Part shown: positions 24,150 to 35,485 of the stretch, piece after piece
How the letters are laid out: each line of letters starts with the position of its first letter
Position numbering within the stretch: position 1 is the first letter of the stretch
Translations under genes and position numbers: made by a program
Assembly (NCBI GenBank): GCA_037043455.1
Contig: JAWPHD010003071.1
Coordinates: 124,001 to 188,000 of the forward strand
DNA length: 64,000 nt
Source of the DNA: Cyrtodaria siliqua
Lineage: Eukaryota; Mollusca; Bivalvia; Adapedonta; Hiatellidae
Direction: 5' to 3'
Notes under the pieces: model-generated
Databases searched by the model: none
Seen by the model: the letters and a program-made list of their open reading frames with translations, nothing else
Told to the model about the DNA's origin: nothing

Positions 24150-26460
24150 AAGAAACAAACCAGGTAATGTTACACAGACCAACATTCCAACTAGTCAATG
24201 AGGAGTAATCTTCTTTGATTAATCTCTCGTCGCCTACAGTTCTACAGGAAAGACACAAACCAGGTAATGTTACATAGACCAACATTCCAACTAGGCACAA
24301 ACCAGGTAATCTTACACAGACCAACATTCCAACTAGACACAAACCAGATAATCTTACACAGACCAACATTCCAACAAGACACAAACCAAGTAATGTTACA
24401 CAGACCAACATTCTAACTCGTCAATGAGGAGTAATCGTCTTTGATTAAACTCTCGTTGCCTACAATTCTGCAGGAAAGACACAAACCAGAAAATCTTACA
24501 AAAACCAACATTCCAACTAGATACAAACCAGGTTATGTTACACAGACCAACATATCAACTTGACACAAACCAGGTAATGTTACACAGACCAACATTCCAA
24601 CTAGTCAATGAGGAGTAATCTTCTTTGATTATTCTCTCGTCGCCTACAGTTCTACAGGAAAGAAACAAACCAGGTAATGTTACATAGACCAACATTCCAA
24701 CTAGGCACAAACCAGGTAATCTTACACAGACCAACATTTCAACTAGACACAAACCAGATCATCTTACACAGACCAACATTCCAACTAGACACAAACCAAG
24801 TAATGTTACACAGACCAACATTCTAACTCGTCAATGAGGAGTAATCGTCCTTGATTAAACTCTCGTTGCCTACAGTTCTGCAGGAAAGACACAAACCAGG
24901 TAATGTTACACAGACCAATATTCCAACTAGACACAAACCAGGTAATGTTACACAGACCAACATATTAACTTGACACAAACCAGGTTATGTTACACAGACC
25001 AACATTCCAACTAGACACAAACCAGATAATGTTACACAGACCAACATTCTAACTAGACACAAACCAAGTAATGTTACACAGACCAACATTCTAACTCGTC
25101 AATGAGGAGTAATCGTCCTTGATTATACTCTCGTTGCCTACAGTTCTGCAGGAAAGACACAAACCAGGTAATGTTACACGGACCAATATTCCAACTAGAC
25201 ACAAACCAGGTAATGTTACACAGACCAACATATCAACTTGACACAAACCAGGTAGTGTTACACAGACCAACATTCCAAATAGTCAATGAGGAGTAATCTT
25301 CTTTGATTAATCTATCGTTGCCTACAGTTCTGCAGGAAAGACACAAACCAGGTAAAGTTACATAGACCAACATTCCAACTTGACACAAACCAGGTAATCT
25401 TACACAGACCAACATTCCAACTAGGCACAAACCAGGTAATGTTTCACACACCAACATTCAAATTAGTCAATGAGGAGTAATCTTCCTTGATTAATCTCTC
25501 GTCGGCTCCAGTTCTGCAGGAAAGACACAAACCAGGTAATGTTACACAGACCAACATATTAACTTGACACAAACCAGGTAATGTTACACAGACCAACATT
25601 CCAACTAGACACAAACCAGATAATGTTACACAGACCAACATTCTAACTAGACACAAACCAAGTAATGTTACACAGACCAACATTCTAACTCGTCAATGAG
25701 GAGTAATCGTCCTTGATTATACTCTCGTTGCCTACAGTTCTGCAGGAAAGACACAAACCAGGTAATGTTACACGGACCAATATTCCAACTAGACACAAAC
25801 CAGGTAATGTTACACAGACCAACATATCAACTTGACACAAACCAGGTAGTGTTACACAGACCAACATTCCAAATAGTCAATGAGGAGTAATCTTCTTTGA
25901 TTAATCTATCGTTGCCTACAGTTCTGCAGGAAAGACACAAACCAGGTAATGTTACATAGACCAACATTCCAACTTGACACAAACCAGGTAATCTTACACA
26001 GACCAACATTCCAACTAGGCACAAACCAGGTAATGTTTCACACACAAACATTCAAATTAGTCAATGAGGAGTAATCTTCCTTGATTAATCTCTCGTCGGC
26101 TCCAGTTCTGCAGGAAAGACACAAACCAGGTAATGTTACACAGACCAACATTCCAACTAGACACAAACCAGGAAATGTTACACAGACCAACATTCAAATT
26201 AGTCAATGAGGAGTAATCTTCCTTGATTAATCTCTCGTCGGCTTCAGTTCTGCAGGAAAGACACAAACCAGGTAATGTTACACAGACCAACATTCCAACT
26301 AGATACAAACCAGGAAATGTTACACAGACCAACATTCCAACTAGATACAAACCAGGTAATGTTACACAGACCAACATTCCAACTAGTCAATGAGGAGTAA
26401 CTTCCTTGATTAAGTTCTCGTTGCCTACAGTTCTGCAGGAGAGACACAAACAAGGTAACG
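24150..26460 (-). repeat. Minisatellite derived from the exon-14 splice acceptor
   Basis: Tandem array of ~42-bp short units (minus strand: TTGGAATGTTGGTCTGTGTA, ACATTACCTGGTTTGTG) interspersed with 12 long units. Each long unit contains a splice-acceptor-like TTTCCTGCAG followed by a copy of the first ~60-80 bases of exon 14 (AATCAAAGAAGATTACTCCT and CATTGACTAGTTGG). TCAATGAGGAGTAA, the plus-strand marker of a long unit, occurs at about 24197, 24422, 24605, 24832, 25098, 25284, 25468, 25693, 25876, 26060, 26200 and 26387. Leu/Cys/Val-rich peptides read from this array are by-products. Confidence 0.9.
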
Positions 26461-26609
26461 TTCATCCTTTAGTTTATAGGCAAATACATAAATAAGTCAG
26501 ATGTAAATATCTAAGTTGATAATAATGTGAAATAAGTACATATACTTTATTCACGGGGTGTATCTAGATATGCACATATATACATTTCTGTTTCTTGAGA
26601 GGGTGATAG

Positions 26610-26710
26610 TAAGAATGTTCAACCTGAGGATAAGATTATCGCCCGAGGCGAAGTCGAGGGTGATAATCGATATCTAAACGATGAACATTCTTATTATCAC
26701 CCTTTTATGA
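26610..26710. repeat. Hairpin-forming inverted repeat
   Basis: AGGGTGATAGTAAGAATGTTCA pairs imperfectly with TGAACATTCTTATTATCACCCT across a ~55-bp centre containing CGCCCGAGGCGAAGTCGAGG. It is a short palindromic element in the intron between exons 13 and 14. Confidence 0.7.
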
Positions 26711-27092
26711 ATGTGATATACCAAAATCCACTCAAGCCAAAATAAGGTTAATTTTCAGTAAAGATTTCACTTTGCTGGATACATTTTTTTTCCAAAACAA
26801 CTCTTTTTTTAAAGAAGTTGCTGTGAAAGCTATTTCATTGGATTGGAAATAACTAAGAAATGAGTGGTAGTTTATTGAAATCAGTAAAGTAATTTTGAAG
26901 TAATTTATGAGTTTAAAATAGCAATTTCACCTTAAGTGAACCGATGACGTCACCAAAACAGTACGTGCATCAAAGCTGCGCATGCGATACTATCACCTTG
27001 TGATTTACTATCACCCTGCAATATCCCTGTCGCGTCCGTTAGTTGTTGTCAATGGGGATTTTATGTGAGATATATAGTAAATGAATACTCAC
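26711..27092. other. Intron sequence, nothing recognised
   Basis: AT-rich intron start downstream of exon 13. ATAGTATCGCATGCGCAGC-type sequence near 26965-26995 is not part of any visible array. Confidence 0.4.
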
Positions 27093-27253
27093 GCCCACGT
27101 TCCATGATCATCTGTAGAATCTCCATTAAAATTGCCACACAGACCTTCGACATTGCCCTCATCCGCTGCTGACGGGTTGATGATGATGTTGACTATGTAC
27201 TCCTTTGCTGGCTTAATCATTACATCAATGGTTGTACCATGTGGGAAAGAAAA
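27093..27253 (-). CDS. VWDE-like gene, exon 13 (C-terminal half of VWD domain)
   Basis: Minus-strand exon of 161 bp with acceptor TTTTGGGAAATTCAG and donor GGGC/GTGAGT, phase 0 to 2. It encodes FSFPHGTTIDVMIKPAKEYI and ends in EGLCGNFNGDSTDDHGTW. The GLCGNFNG-x-x-x-DD motif is a hallmark of the von Willebrand factor type D fold, and this is the clearest family signature in the window. An open reading frame continues upstream of the acceptor to 27346, so a longer exon cannot be excluded, but the chosen acceptor keeps phase with exon 12. VWD domains are disulfide-rich extracellular modules that often mediate multimerisation or matrix assembly. Confidence 0.88.
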
Positions 27254-28126
27254 CTGAATTTCCCAAAACAAATTATATAAAGTTCTATGGCCATGTTTTG
27301 TTTCATGAAGATTTTTATGTTTATTTAAATCGAAATCAAAAGACAATAGATTTTTAAATTCACAAATTGCATTACCTGTGAAAAACAGAAGTAAGATTTT
27401 ATTAAATGAAGTAGAAATGTTTTAACAGGTAAATTAAACCTCAGATCCCTGTGTTTGTGAATTATCTGGCAGTATTTGTGCAACTATTCAAGTCTTATTC
27501 ATTTTCCTCTGAGGTCAGCTTTATAGTAACATATATCTACATCGTACAAATACTAATTATGTTTACATACAATTTAGTAGTAAAAAAAATAATTTTGAGA
27601 CTATTAGCAAATGTTAATCTTTATGTTTCAGAGTTTCATGTCTTAGTTGATAATACTACTAAAGATTTTGGCCACTGACCTTTAAAGCACACAAGGTGTC
27701 ATTGTACCATTGATTTTAATTCTTTGTTTTATATAGGATGAAAGTATGTCAAGAGACAAAACAAGTTTTCTCCGTAGAAAATTTTAAAACACATATCAAT
27801 CGAACGATCGAGCGTCCTCCAATTTAAAAATGCAATAAAAACAGGGAGTCATGTATCATGTAAGAAAAAGCCAAACTGTTAAATGATGTCACATTCTATT
27901 TTGACACGTCACAGATAGATTTACCCCATTTCTACTTTCGCTTTACTGTCTATGTCAATTATAATTTCTCTTTTATTTCAAACAAACACTAATAAATGTT
28001 CCCAGAATACATCATTCGGAATCCAGGATTATAGGTAATAATAACAAAAAGCAATCAAAAGTGTGCATTTTGTATATATTATATTCTGTGATGAATTATA
28101 GAAATTTCCCAGTTTGAGAAAATCTA
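27254..28126. other. Intron sequence, nothing recognised
   Basis: AT-rich; a plus-strand open stretch at 27451-27678 has no protein-like features. Confidence 0.45.
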
Positions 28127-28195
28127 TAACATATCCCTTCCTCTACTGTGCTATCTCGCCTAGTGTGCAAGATAGCACAGTAGCCAAATGTTATG
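28127..28195. repeat. Inverted repeat (hairpin), short arms
   Basis: ATAACAT...CTACTGTGCTATCT pairs with AGATAGCACAGTAG...ATGTTAT around CGCCTAGTGTGCA. It appears to be a small palindromic element. Confidence 0.7.
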
Positions 28196-28362
28196 AACTA
28201 AACTATAAACGTCACGATATTACGTCACGAATTGACGTCATGATATTATTCCGCGCTGTCGCCAAAGGATTGACAAAAGAAGGAATACTTGTGTCAAAAG
28301 ACGATTGGAAAGAAATTCATCACAGAATATATATTATATAGTTTAATTAACATTTTTGTCGT

Positions 28363-28486
28363 GATACGGAAAATAATTCACTCGTGAGAAATATTCTTGC
28401 GATATAGAAACTCGTGCGAAAACGCACTCGTTTCTATATCGCAAGAATCTTTCTCACTCGGGAATTATTTCCCATATCACTTCAAC
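28363..28486. repeat. Long near-perfect palindrome, ~58-bp arms
   Basis: The left arm includes AATAATTCACTCGTGAGAAA and TTCTTGCGATATAGAAACTC. The right arm carries the complement, centred on GTGCGAAAACGCAC near 28423. As RNA from either strand it would form a long hairpin. Confidence 0.85.
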
Positions 28487-29510
28487 CATGTTAATTAAAC
28501 TCTATATCAAGTTTTTTATTAGGCACTATTTGACTATACACCAAGGAAATTATGCCACAACAGTACATTTATTTCAACAAATTTACACTGTTTTTTTGTA
28601 AATTAAATTTGTAGCTAACGTAAAAAAGGCGTGCATCGATCTGGTTTCATTCCTTTATCAAATTGTAATATATATTGCATATGCAAACATCCAGTCAGTC
28701 AATAAAATTAGATATAAAAGTCGACCAGGAAATTAGCTATAAATGATCACAGTCAACCAAACACAGGCATGGACATTGTATCCTACCAGACTATTTCGAC
28801 CGATCATCGAGTACGAATAGGTGCCTTCATGTTTTCATGTTTAAACAAAAATATATTTGTCTTTAGTTATCTACTATAAATTGCTTCATTTATTTACATA
28901 TATTCACGATTTAGAGTCTTAAACATGTTTATAGTAAAGTAAAATAATCCCCACCTCTTTACCACCAGGGTCGATATAGTGATGTGCTAGTCTCAGCCAG
29001 CCAGACAGTATCATGCATATGTCTTACTTGCAGATATCGGTCTGGGCAGATTAGGTCAATTAAAGCGCCCACTAGTGATTAGCCCAATTTATTCGCGCAT
29101 TTCTTTCACGTGCATAAAGTTGACGTCATGTTGTAAATAAAGGTACAACGTCATTTGTTGATGCACCAGTCGAACTTGTAAATGCTTTTTTTGCTGCTTC
29201 TCATAAGTTAAATAGAAGAAATTAATATTAAGGATAATGTCCCCTTTTGTGTAATCCCATTGACATTGTATTTGAAAGAGATAAAAATTACAGCTCAAAT
29301 ACTCTTGAATATTTGTATATGAAACTTTCAGTTTAATATGTTAACACATTTATCTAGGCCGTGCTAGCCTTGAAGTATAAATAAATACTTGATAAATATG
29401 TGATTTAGTCAATACACACATAACCTTGAGCATGACATACGCTGCATATTGATCAATACACACTTTTATCAAGTTTGTATTTATTTTTCAAGTAAACAAT
29501 TTGTAGCACT
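28487..29510. other. Intron sequence, nothing recognised
   Basis: No exon, RNA gene or array is evident. Short phrases such as AGTTGACGTCATGTTG recur elsewhere as motifs only. Confidence 0.45.
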
Positions 29511-29514
29511 CTCT

Positions 29515-29760
29515 AGAATGAATGAATGAATGGTGTTTTACGGCACGTCGACACATATATAGGTGATATTGTGCGCAATAGGGTCAAAGTCTACACATTC
29601 CAACAAGATGTGTTTGACCGTTAACGGTGCGAAGCAGGCTATACATTCTGGTAATTACCGAGGCTAGTGGTGTGCCAAAGCATATAGGTCAGTGCGACGA
29701 CAGTCACGTGACCGGTGTACATTGCAGGCATGGAAACAAATAACAATTGCAAGGATTAAT
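29515..29760. repeat. Possible dispersed repeat with (GAAT)n start
   Basis: Begins GAATGAATGAATGGTGTTTT and ACGGCACGTCGACACATATA, a composition resembling small non-autonomous elements. No second full copy was found in the window, so the call is weak. Confidence 0.3.
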
Positions 29761-29939
29761 AAAAAGAAAGGTATATGCCATCACAAACATAAAAGGGTTG
29801 ACAATTAGGCTATTACTTTAGAACAGTCAGTGGCAAGAATGCTAGATATATTTCCTGTTCGACTTTTATACCTACATATACGTTATTTTCTTGATAAAAA
29901 AAAAATGTAAAAAATACAGAATAAGGAAGAGAAGCAAAC

Positions 29940-30128
29940 CTTATATTTGTTGTCTCCAATTTTGAAAACTTTGAGTATTTCGTCCCCAGGATTCCAGTAA
30001 TCTGTGACGTGAGTGTGGTTCCCAGCATCACAGTGGTTTAAGATGAACACGTCCCTACCTGCACGCACCGCCACACCACAGGCACACACAGCACAATCGT
30101 TACTGCATAACTTGGTCATCATTTGAAC
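29940..30128 (-). CDS. VWDE-like gene, exon 12 (central VWD domain)
   Basis: Minus-strand exon of 189 bp (63 codons), phase 0 to 0, with acceptor TTTAAACAG and donor ATAAG/GTTTGC. It encodes VQMMTKLCSNDCAVCACGVA, then VRAGRDVFILNHC, and ends VFKIGDNKYK. The Cys cluster followed by GVAVRAG...DVFIL is the typical middle of the VWD domain in VWDE-type proteins, where it reads roughly C-x-C-GVAV-R-G-DV. One N-H-T sequon is present. It joins in phase to exon 11 (...NPNYPAE) and exon 13 (FSFPHG...). Confidence 0.86.
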
Positions 30129-30139
30129 CTGTTTAAATT

Positions 30140-30325
30140 AAACTGACCAATCAGTGACAAGAAATCTGATAGACCTCTAAGTTCTGGTAGGTGATAAACT
30201 CGGTCTTATCCTTGCTGTTCAAGCAAGTTTACTGTTAAAATTAATTTAAGGTACATTTACAGTGTGATTATTTTATAACTCTGCATATTTCATGCACATT
30301 TATATGTATGCAAATTGATTCAATA
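30140..30325 (-). repeat. Interspersed repeat family R2, copy 3
   Basis: Reverse complement of part of the R2 copy at 19970-20260, beginning ACTGACCAATCAGTGACAAG and including TCTGGTAGGTGATAAACTCG. It abuts exon 12 and supplies the end of the upstream intron. A TTTGGC-related fragment near 30700-30730 (CCAAAGATTTTTATTTTACT) may be its far end. Confidence 0.6.
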
Positions 30326-30331
30326 TATAGA

Positions 30332-30455
30332 GAATATTTGTTTGTTTTGAGTGAATATAGGATTTATTTTTATCGAGAAGTGAGAAAATATTAGAGTTTT
30401 CTCACTTTGAGATGAATATAAATCCTATACTCGCGACAAACCAACAAATATTCTA
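30332..30455. repeat. Imperfect palindrome, ~55-bp arms
   Basis: GAATATTTGTTTGTTTTGAG and AATATAGGATTTATTTTTAT are mirrored by ATATAAATCCTATACTCGCG and ACAAACCAACAAATATTC around GAGAAAATATTAGAGTTTTC. It is similar in design to 28363-28486 but not in sequence. Confidence 0.7.
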
Positions 30456-30769
30456 TTTATTATATACTCACAACCTGGAAATTTATGCAGAAAAAACATA
30501 ATGCACCAAAACAATGACGTCAATAACGTCAACAATGTAAACAACGTCAACATTTTGAGTGAAAATATATTATATTATCTGAGTGAAAATATATTATATT
30601 TTCTGAGTGAAATATAAACAATCATAAAATCCACTATTTCACTGGGAAGTACATAATACATGTACCTTTCAAAATTGAATCTTAAAAATTATTATCTTTT
30701 TTACTCGGCCAAAGATTTTTATTTTACTATAACGTTAGAACTTAATGATAAAAACACATGATTCATATG

Positions 30770-31394
30770 CGCTTACATCTGTATGACAGCAATATGTTCC
30801 TACCCGAATCAGGTCAATATAAATGACCTTGACCTACTTTTTACACTTTGTTAATTTACATCAAAGTTTTTCATTCAATTTTTTTTACATCAAAGTTTTT
30901 TGTTAAGTCCATTTCTCCAACACCAGATGCCTTAGAGCTTTCAAACTTTATAAATGTTGATAACTACATGACAGCGATATGTTCCAATGAAAAGATGGTC
31001 AATATGAATTAACTTGACCTACCTTTGGCACTTTGTTAATTTACATTGAAGTTTTACATTCAAGTGTTTTATTAACTCAGTTTCTCAGATACCAAAAGCC
31101 ATACAGTTTCCACACTTCATACACACTTACATCTGTATGACAGAAATATGTTCCTACCCAAATCAGGTAAATATAAATGTCCTTGACCTACTTTTTTCAC
31201 TTTGTTAATTTACATTGAAGTTTTACATTCAAGTTTTTTATTATGTCCATTACTCTGATAGTACAGCTTTTAACTTCATACACACATCTATATGACAGCA
31301 ATATGTTCCTACCCAAATCAGGTCTATATAAATGACCTTGACCTACTTTTTACACTTTGTTAATTTACATATTTTTTTTTTTTACATTGACGTT
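30770..31394. repeat. ~175-bp tandem repeat, interrupted
   Basis: About 3.5 copies of a unit with TGACAGCAATATGTTCCTAC, CCAAATCAGGTCAATATAAA, TGACCTTGACCTACTTTTT and CACTTTGTTAATTTACATTG. A further partial copy lies at 32395-32515. The gap between them is filled by the element at 31395. Confidence 0.8.
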
Positions 31395-32393
31395 TTTAGA
31401 TCACCTGAGCCAAAGTCTCAAGTTGGTCTATTGGGATCACTCTTCGTACGTTGTTAACTTTTGCTTCAAACAACTTCGACTCAGAAACTACTTGTCCAAT
31501 TTTGACCAGACTTCACACGGATGATCCTCAGATGAATGGTTTTTAGATTTGTTAATTAGTCAGCGTGACTTCCAAGATGGCCACCATTACCATATATGGT
31601 CAAAACCTTAAAAAATCTTCTTCTCAAAAACTGCTGGACAGATTTCAACAGTTTTTCTTTTAAAATGTTTGTTCAAATGAAGTCCCCGGGGTCAAAAATG
31701 GCCGTGCCTGGGGGGGTCCAAATTTTGTATAGTGAGATTTTGTATGTTTTTCATAGACTTGAATAGGAAAAAACTTTAAAAGATCTTCTTTACTGAAACC
31801 ACAATGCACAGAGCTCTCATATATTACAAGTAGCATCAGCTATTGGTCCTCTACCAAGTTTGTTCAAATGGTGACCCTGGGGGTCAAATTTGGCCACGTC
31901 CCAGATGTCACAGTTTTACATAGGAAAAAATAAATAAAATCTTCTTCTCTGAAACTACAAGAGCCAGAGGTTTAATATTTTGCATTTATTATAAGCTAAT
32001 GGTCTTTTACCAAGTTTGTTTAAATGGTGACCCTGGGAGCACATTTGGCCCTGCCCCACTGGTCACATGTTTTACATAGACTTGTATAGGGAAACATTTA
32101 AAAAAGCTTCTTCTCCGAAACCACAAGGCACACAGCTCTCATATATTACATGTAGCCCTGGGGTCACACTTTGCCCTGCCCCAGGGGTTACACTCTAGCA
32201 CCTTCATTTTGTATTTGATCTTTACAAACTTTGTCAGTGTCTTTATATCAATGTTGTTAACACAACAGAGGCCACATTTCTTGAACAATCTTGACCAAAC
32301 TTGCACAGATTGTATATGACCACAAGATTTAAAAGAAGTTTGATAATGGTACTCAGGTGATCAATTTAGGGCCATCCTGGCCCTCTTGTTTAT
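31395..32393 (-). mobile_element. Dispersed element nested in the 175-bp repeat
   Basis: About 1.0 kb bounded by AGATCACCTGAGCCAAAGTC on the left and ACTCAGGTGATCAATTTAGG plus GCCATCCTGGCCCTCTTGTT on the right. The ends thus share an inverted (AGATCACCTGAG / CTCAGGTGATC) word. Internal phrases such as TTCAAATGGTGACCCTGGGG recur two to three times. On the minus strand it opens AACAAGAGGGCCAGGATGGC, resembling the AACAAGAGGCCC start of the 158-bp-core family. No protein is encoded. Confidence 0.6.
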
Positions 32394-32394
32394 T

Positions 32395-32515
32395 AAGTCA
32401 ATTACTCACATACCAAAAGTCTTACAGTATTCAAACTTCATACACACTTACATCTATATGGCACCATTATGTTCCTACACAAATCAGGTCCATATAACTT
32501 GCCTTTTAATATTAC
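32395..32515. repeat. Last partial copy of the ~175-bp tandem repeat
   Basis: Resumes with ATTAAGTCAATTACTCACAT and ATACACACTTACATCTATAT, continuing the unit broken at 31394. Confidence 0.75.
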
Positions 32516-32539
32516 ACTTAACATTTTGTTACTCCATTT

Positions 32540-32880
32540 TGTAAGAACCGATAACCCTTTAGCGGGGCATTCGAGTCCCTTGGACACATTTTCTAGTTCT
32601 CAGTTGGATTTCCCAATTCAAGGATTAAATTTCATATTTATATATTGTGTTCTTTCTAGTTATATTGTACTGCAAATTCCTGCTGGATTTCCCAATTCAA
32701 AGATTAAATTTCATATCTATGTATTGTGTCCTTTCTTTTTATATTTTACTGCAAATTATTTTATAATATCTATGTACCAAACTCCTGCTGGGGACTTAGG
32801 GATGGAAAGCATGCTGCATTGCAGAGCATTCTTGAGTTGTGTAAATCTCGCGGTGTCCCATTAGTTTTTCTACATAAATT
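32540..32880. repeat. Local duplication within a possible dispersed repeat
   Basis: GGATTTCCCAATTCAAGGAT, ATTAAATTTCATATTTATAT and TTGTACTGCAAATTCCTGCT occur twice about 85 bp apart (32603 and 32689). A reading frame crosses both copies but resembles no protein. Confidence 0.55.
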
Positions 32881-33142
32881 CCATTTGTTCAATCATTAAT
32901 ATTAATTATAAGAATAGTATGAAGCAAACTGTTTTTACATATTATTATTGCACCAATAATATATTAAAAATATATAGCAGAATATTGAAGAAAATTGAAA
33001 TCTCAAATTGTTATTTAATTATATACAAGTATTTTTTAAGCCAAAATGAGGTAGGATTAATAGATTGATTAATAAATTAATCATTAATTAGTTTTAATGT
33101 TTGAATACAACTCAAGATTGACGTATGTCCCTTTAAAACTCA

Positions 33143-34812
33143 AACAAGAGGCCCAAGAGGGCCTGTATCGCTCTACTGGCTATATGGAGTCTTTGATGGG
33201 GAACACGACAACAACATGCGCAACTAGCTTGGTAATGATCATTCCTGCCAAGTTTAACTGAAATCCAGCCAGGGGTTCAGGAAAATTTGTCTGGATAAAG
33301 TTTGTGTATATTAGGTTATAACTCATTCAACCAGAACATGGCGATGACAGGTGCAACTAGGCTTGGTACTCATCATTCCCACCAAAATTCGTTGAAATTC
33401 GGCCAGGAGTTCAGAAGAGACTAGTCTGGATAAAGTTTGTGTATCAAACCTTTAAATGGCTATAACTCTGCAAAAATCACTCAACCGGAACACAGTGATA
33501 ACATGCACAACTAGGCCTGGTACTGAGCATCCCAGCACAGTTTCGATGAAATCCAGCCAAGGGTTCAATAGAAATAGTCCAGATAAAGGTTGTGTAGTAA
33601 AACCTTTCAAGGGCCATAACTCAGCCAAAAATCATTCATGCAGAATATAGTGATGACATGCACACTAGGCCTAGTACCGATCATCCCTGAACGTTTCTTT
33701 GAAATTCGGCCAGGGGTTCAGGAAAAAAGTCCGGACAAAGTTTGTGTATTAAAACCTTTAAAGGGCCAAAACTCTGCCAAAATCAATCAACTGGAAACAG
33801 GGTGACAATATACATAACTAGATTTGGTACTGATCATCCCTGCAAAGTTTCATTAAAATCTGGCCAAATGAAAGCCCTATCATATTAATGAGACAAAACA
33901 CAGCATTTTTAACTAAAACAAGGGCCCTAACTCTGGTGTAACTAATACAGTCTGGCTGGTTTTCAAACTAATCTGAGCTTACATTGATATTAACAATCTA
34001 TGTAAGTTTGGTAATGATCAAATAATAAATGAAGGTGCTATAGAGTGTTCACAAGGCAGAATATACTTTTTTTCAGAAAAACAAGGGCCATAACTCTGCT
34101 GTTACTAATACCATTTGGCTGGTTTTCGAACTCGTCTGATCTTTCATTGATATTAACAATAGGTGCAAGTTCAGCAAAGATCAAATAATAAATGAAGGTA
34201 CTAGAGTGTTAACTCTGCTGTTACTCATTCGATTTTGCTAGTTTTCGAACTTGTCCGAGTTTTCATTGATATTAACAATCTGTGCAAGTTTGGTAAGATC
34301 AAATAATAAATGAAGGTGCTAGAGTGTTCAAAAGGCAGAAAATGGCATTTTTCAGAAAAAACAAGGGCCATAACGCTGGTTTTACTGACTCGATTAAGCT
34401 GGTTTTCGAACTTGTCCAAGCTTCCAGGCCAAACAAGAGCCATAACTCTGGCGTTACTAATTTGATTTGGCTGGTTTTCAAACTTGTCTGAACTTTCATT
34501 GATATTAACAATCTTTGCAAGTTTGGTAAAGATCAAATAATAAATGAAAGTGCTAAAGTGTTCACAAGGCAAAATGTGGCATTTTTCAGCAAATGAAGGG
34601 CCATAACTCCGGTGAAAATAATCTGATCTGGCTGTTTTTCAAAATTGTTCGAACTTTCATTGATATAAAGACCCTGACAAAGTTTGGTAAAGATCCGATT
34701 AATAATGAAGTGCTAGAGTGTTCACAAGGCAGAAGTTAATGGACGGACGGACGGACAGAAGACGGACAACTCGTCATCCCATAAGCTCTGCTGACCTAAG
34801 GCCAGTAGAGAT
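33143..34812 (+). mobile_element. Tandem-repeat element with GGCCATAACTC core, copy C
   Basis: Starts AACAAGAGGCCCAAGAGGGC and CGCTCTACTGGC. It ends GGACGGACGGACAGAAGACG, CATAAGCTCT and GGCCAGTAGAGATAAA. The ends match copy B at 20564. The left half uses a different unit (GAAATCCAGCCAGGGGTTCA) and the right half a unit close to that of copy B (GGGCCATAACTCTGCTGTTA). Shared ends with different cores suggest the cores are exchanged or re-amplified. No protein is encoded. Confidence 0.7.
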
Positions 34813-34863
34813 AAAATAGTAGAGAACAGATGCAACCCAAATACATGTGCAATATTCACTGAC

Positions 34864-34933
34864 CTCAGCTGGGTAATTTGGATTCTTTTGGCGATACATG
34901 ATGACTTCCTGACCTTGATCAGATTTAAGCTCT
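34864..34933 (-). CDS. VWDE-like gene, exon 11 (early VWD domain)
   Basis: Minus-strand exon of 70 bp with acceptor ACTATTCTTCAG and donor GCTGAG/GTCAGT. Its first base completes the codon left open by exon 10, and it ends in phase 0. It encodes ELKSDQGQEVIMYRQKNPNY and then PAE. 'G-x-x-V-x-Y-R-x-x-x-x-P' is the usual strand after TFDG in VWDE-type VWD domains (compare G-E-F-V-L-Y-R-H-K patterns). It joins exon 12 at PAE/VQMM. Confidence 0.78.
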
Positions 34934-35044
34934 CTGAAGAATAGTAAACCACAGACATATTAATAAACAGATAGGAAACTTCCTTAACCAATGAAGTAAC
35001 CAAAATATCACGTGGCAAAACTTTTCCTTCTATCTTCTCTCTCA

Positions 35045-35485
35045 ATTATTCACCGATTTTGATGAGAATACATCCAAAAGATTCATAGTGAATAGCAAAA
35101 TGGTATTATGATAATTTATGTTTATTTTCAAAATAGGAAATTGTATAAAAAAATGTTTGAAGTTTAAAATGTCATCATTTTTCGCTTCTCTCTTAAAAAT
35201 CTATGTTTTGACATAGTCGAAGTTTCCATCAAACTCCTTTTTTGTTCTCCATGTAAGAGAAAACACAATACTATCATTGGAAAGAAAATTAAATTTGTGA
35301 TGGTATTTGGCTTAAATGAAACTTGTATCTATAAAACTATTCATGATATGTGTGTTTAAAGTTAAGAAATATTTTGTGAAATTTTCGAACTGTGCCACTT
35401 GAAATTTACACAATTTTCATAGTGTCCACTTTATTTGTTATTAGGTAGGTCTGTTAGTAAACACATCATTTGTTTGTTAAATTGT
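35045..35485. other. Intron sequence, nothing recognised
   Basis: AT-rich sequence between exons 10 and 11; no element or exon is visible. Confidence 0.45.

Noticed and set aside
24016..26465. Leu/Cys/Val-rich repeat peptides on the minus strand (LVCVTLPGLC-type)
   Set aside because: Read from the acceptor-derived minisatellite. They look membrane-like, but the frame is set by the 42-bp unit and is interrupted by the long units.
32469..32864. 131-codon plus-strand frame
   Set aside because: Covers a local 85-bp duplication in a dispersed repeat and resembles no protein.
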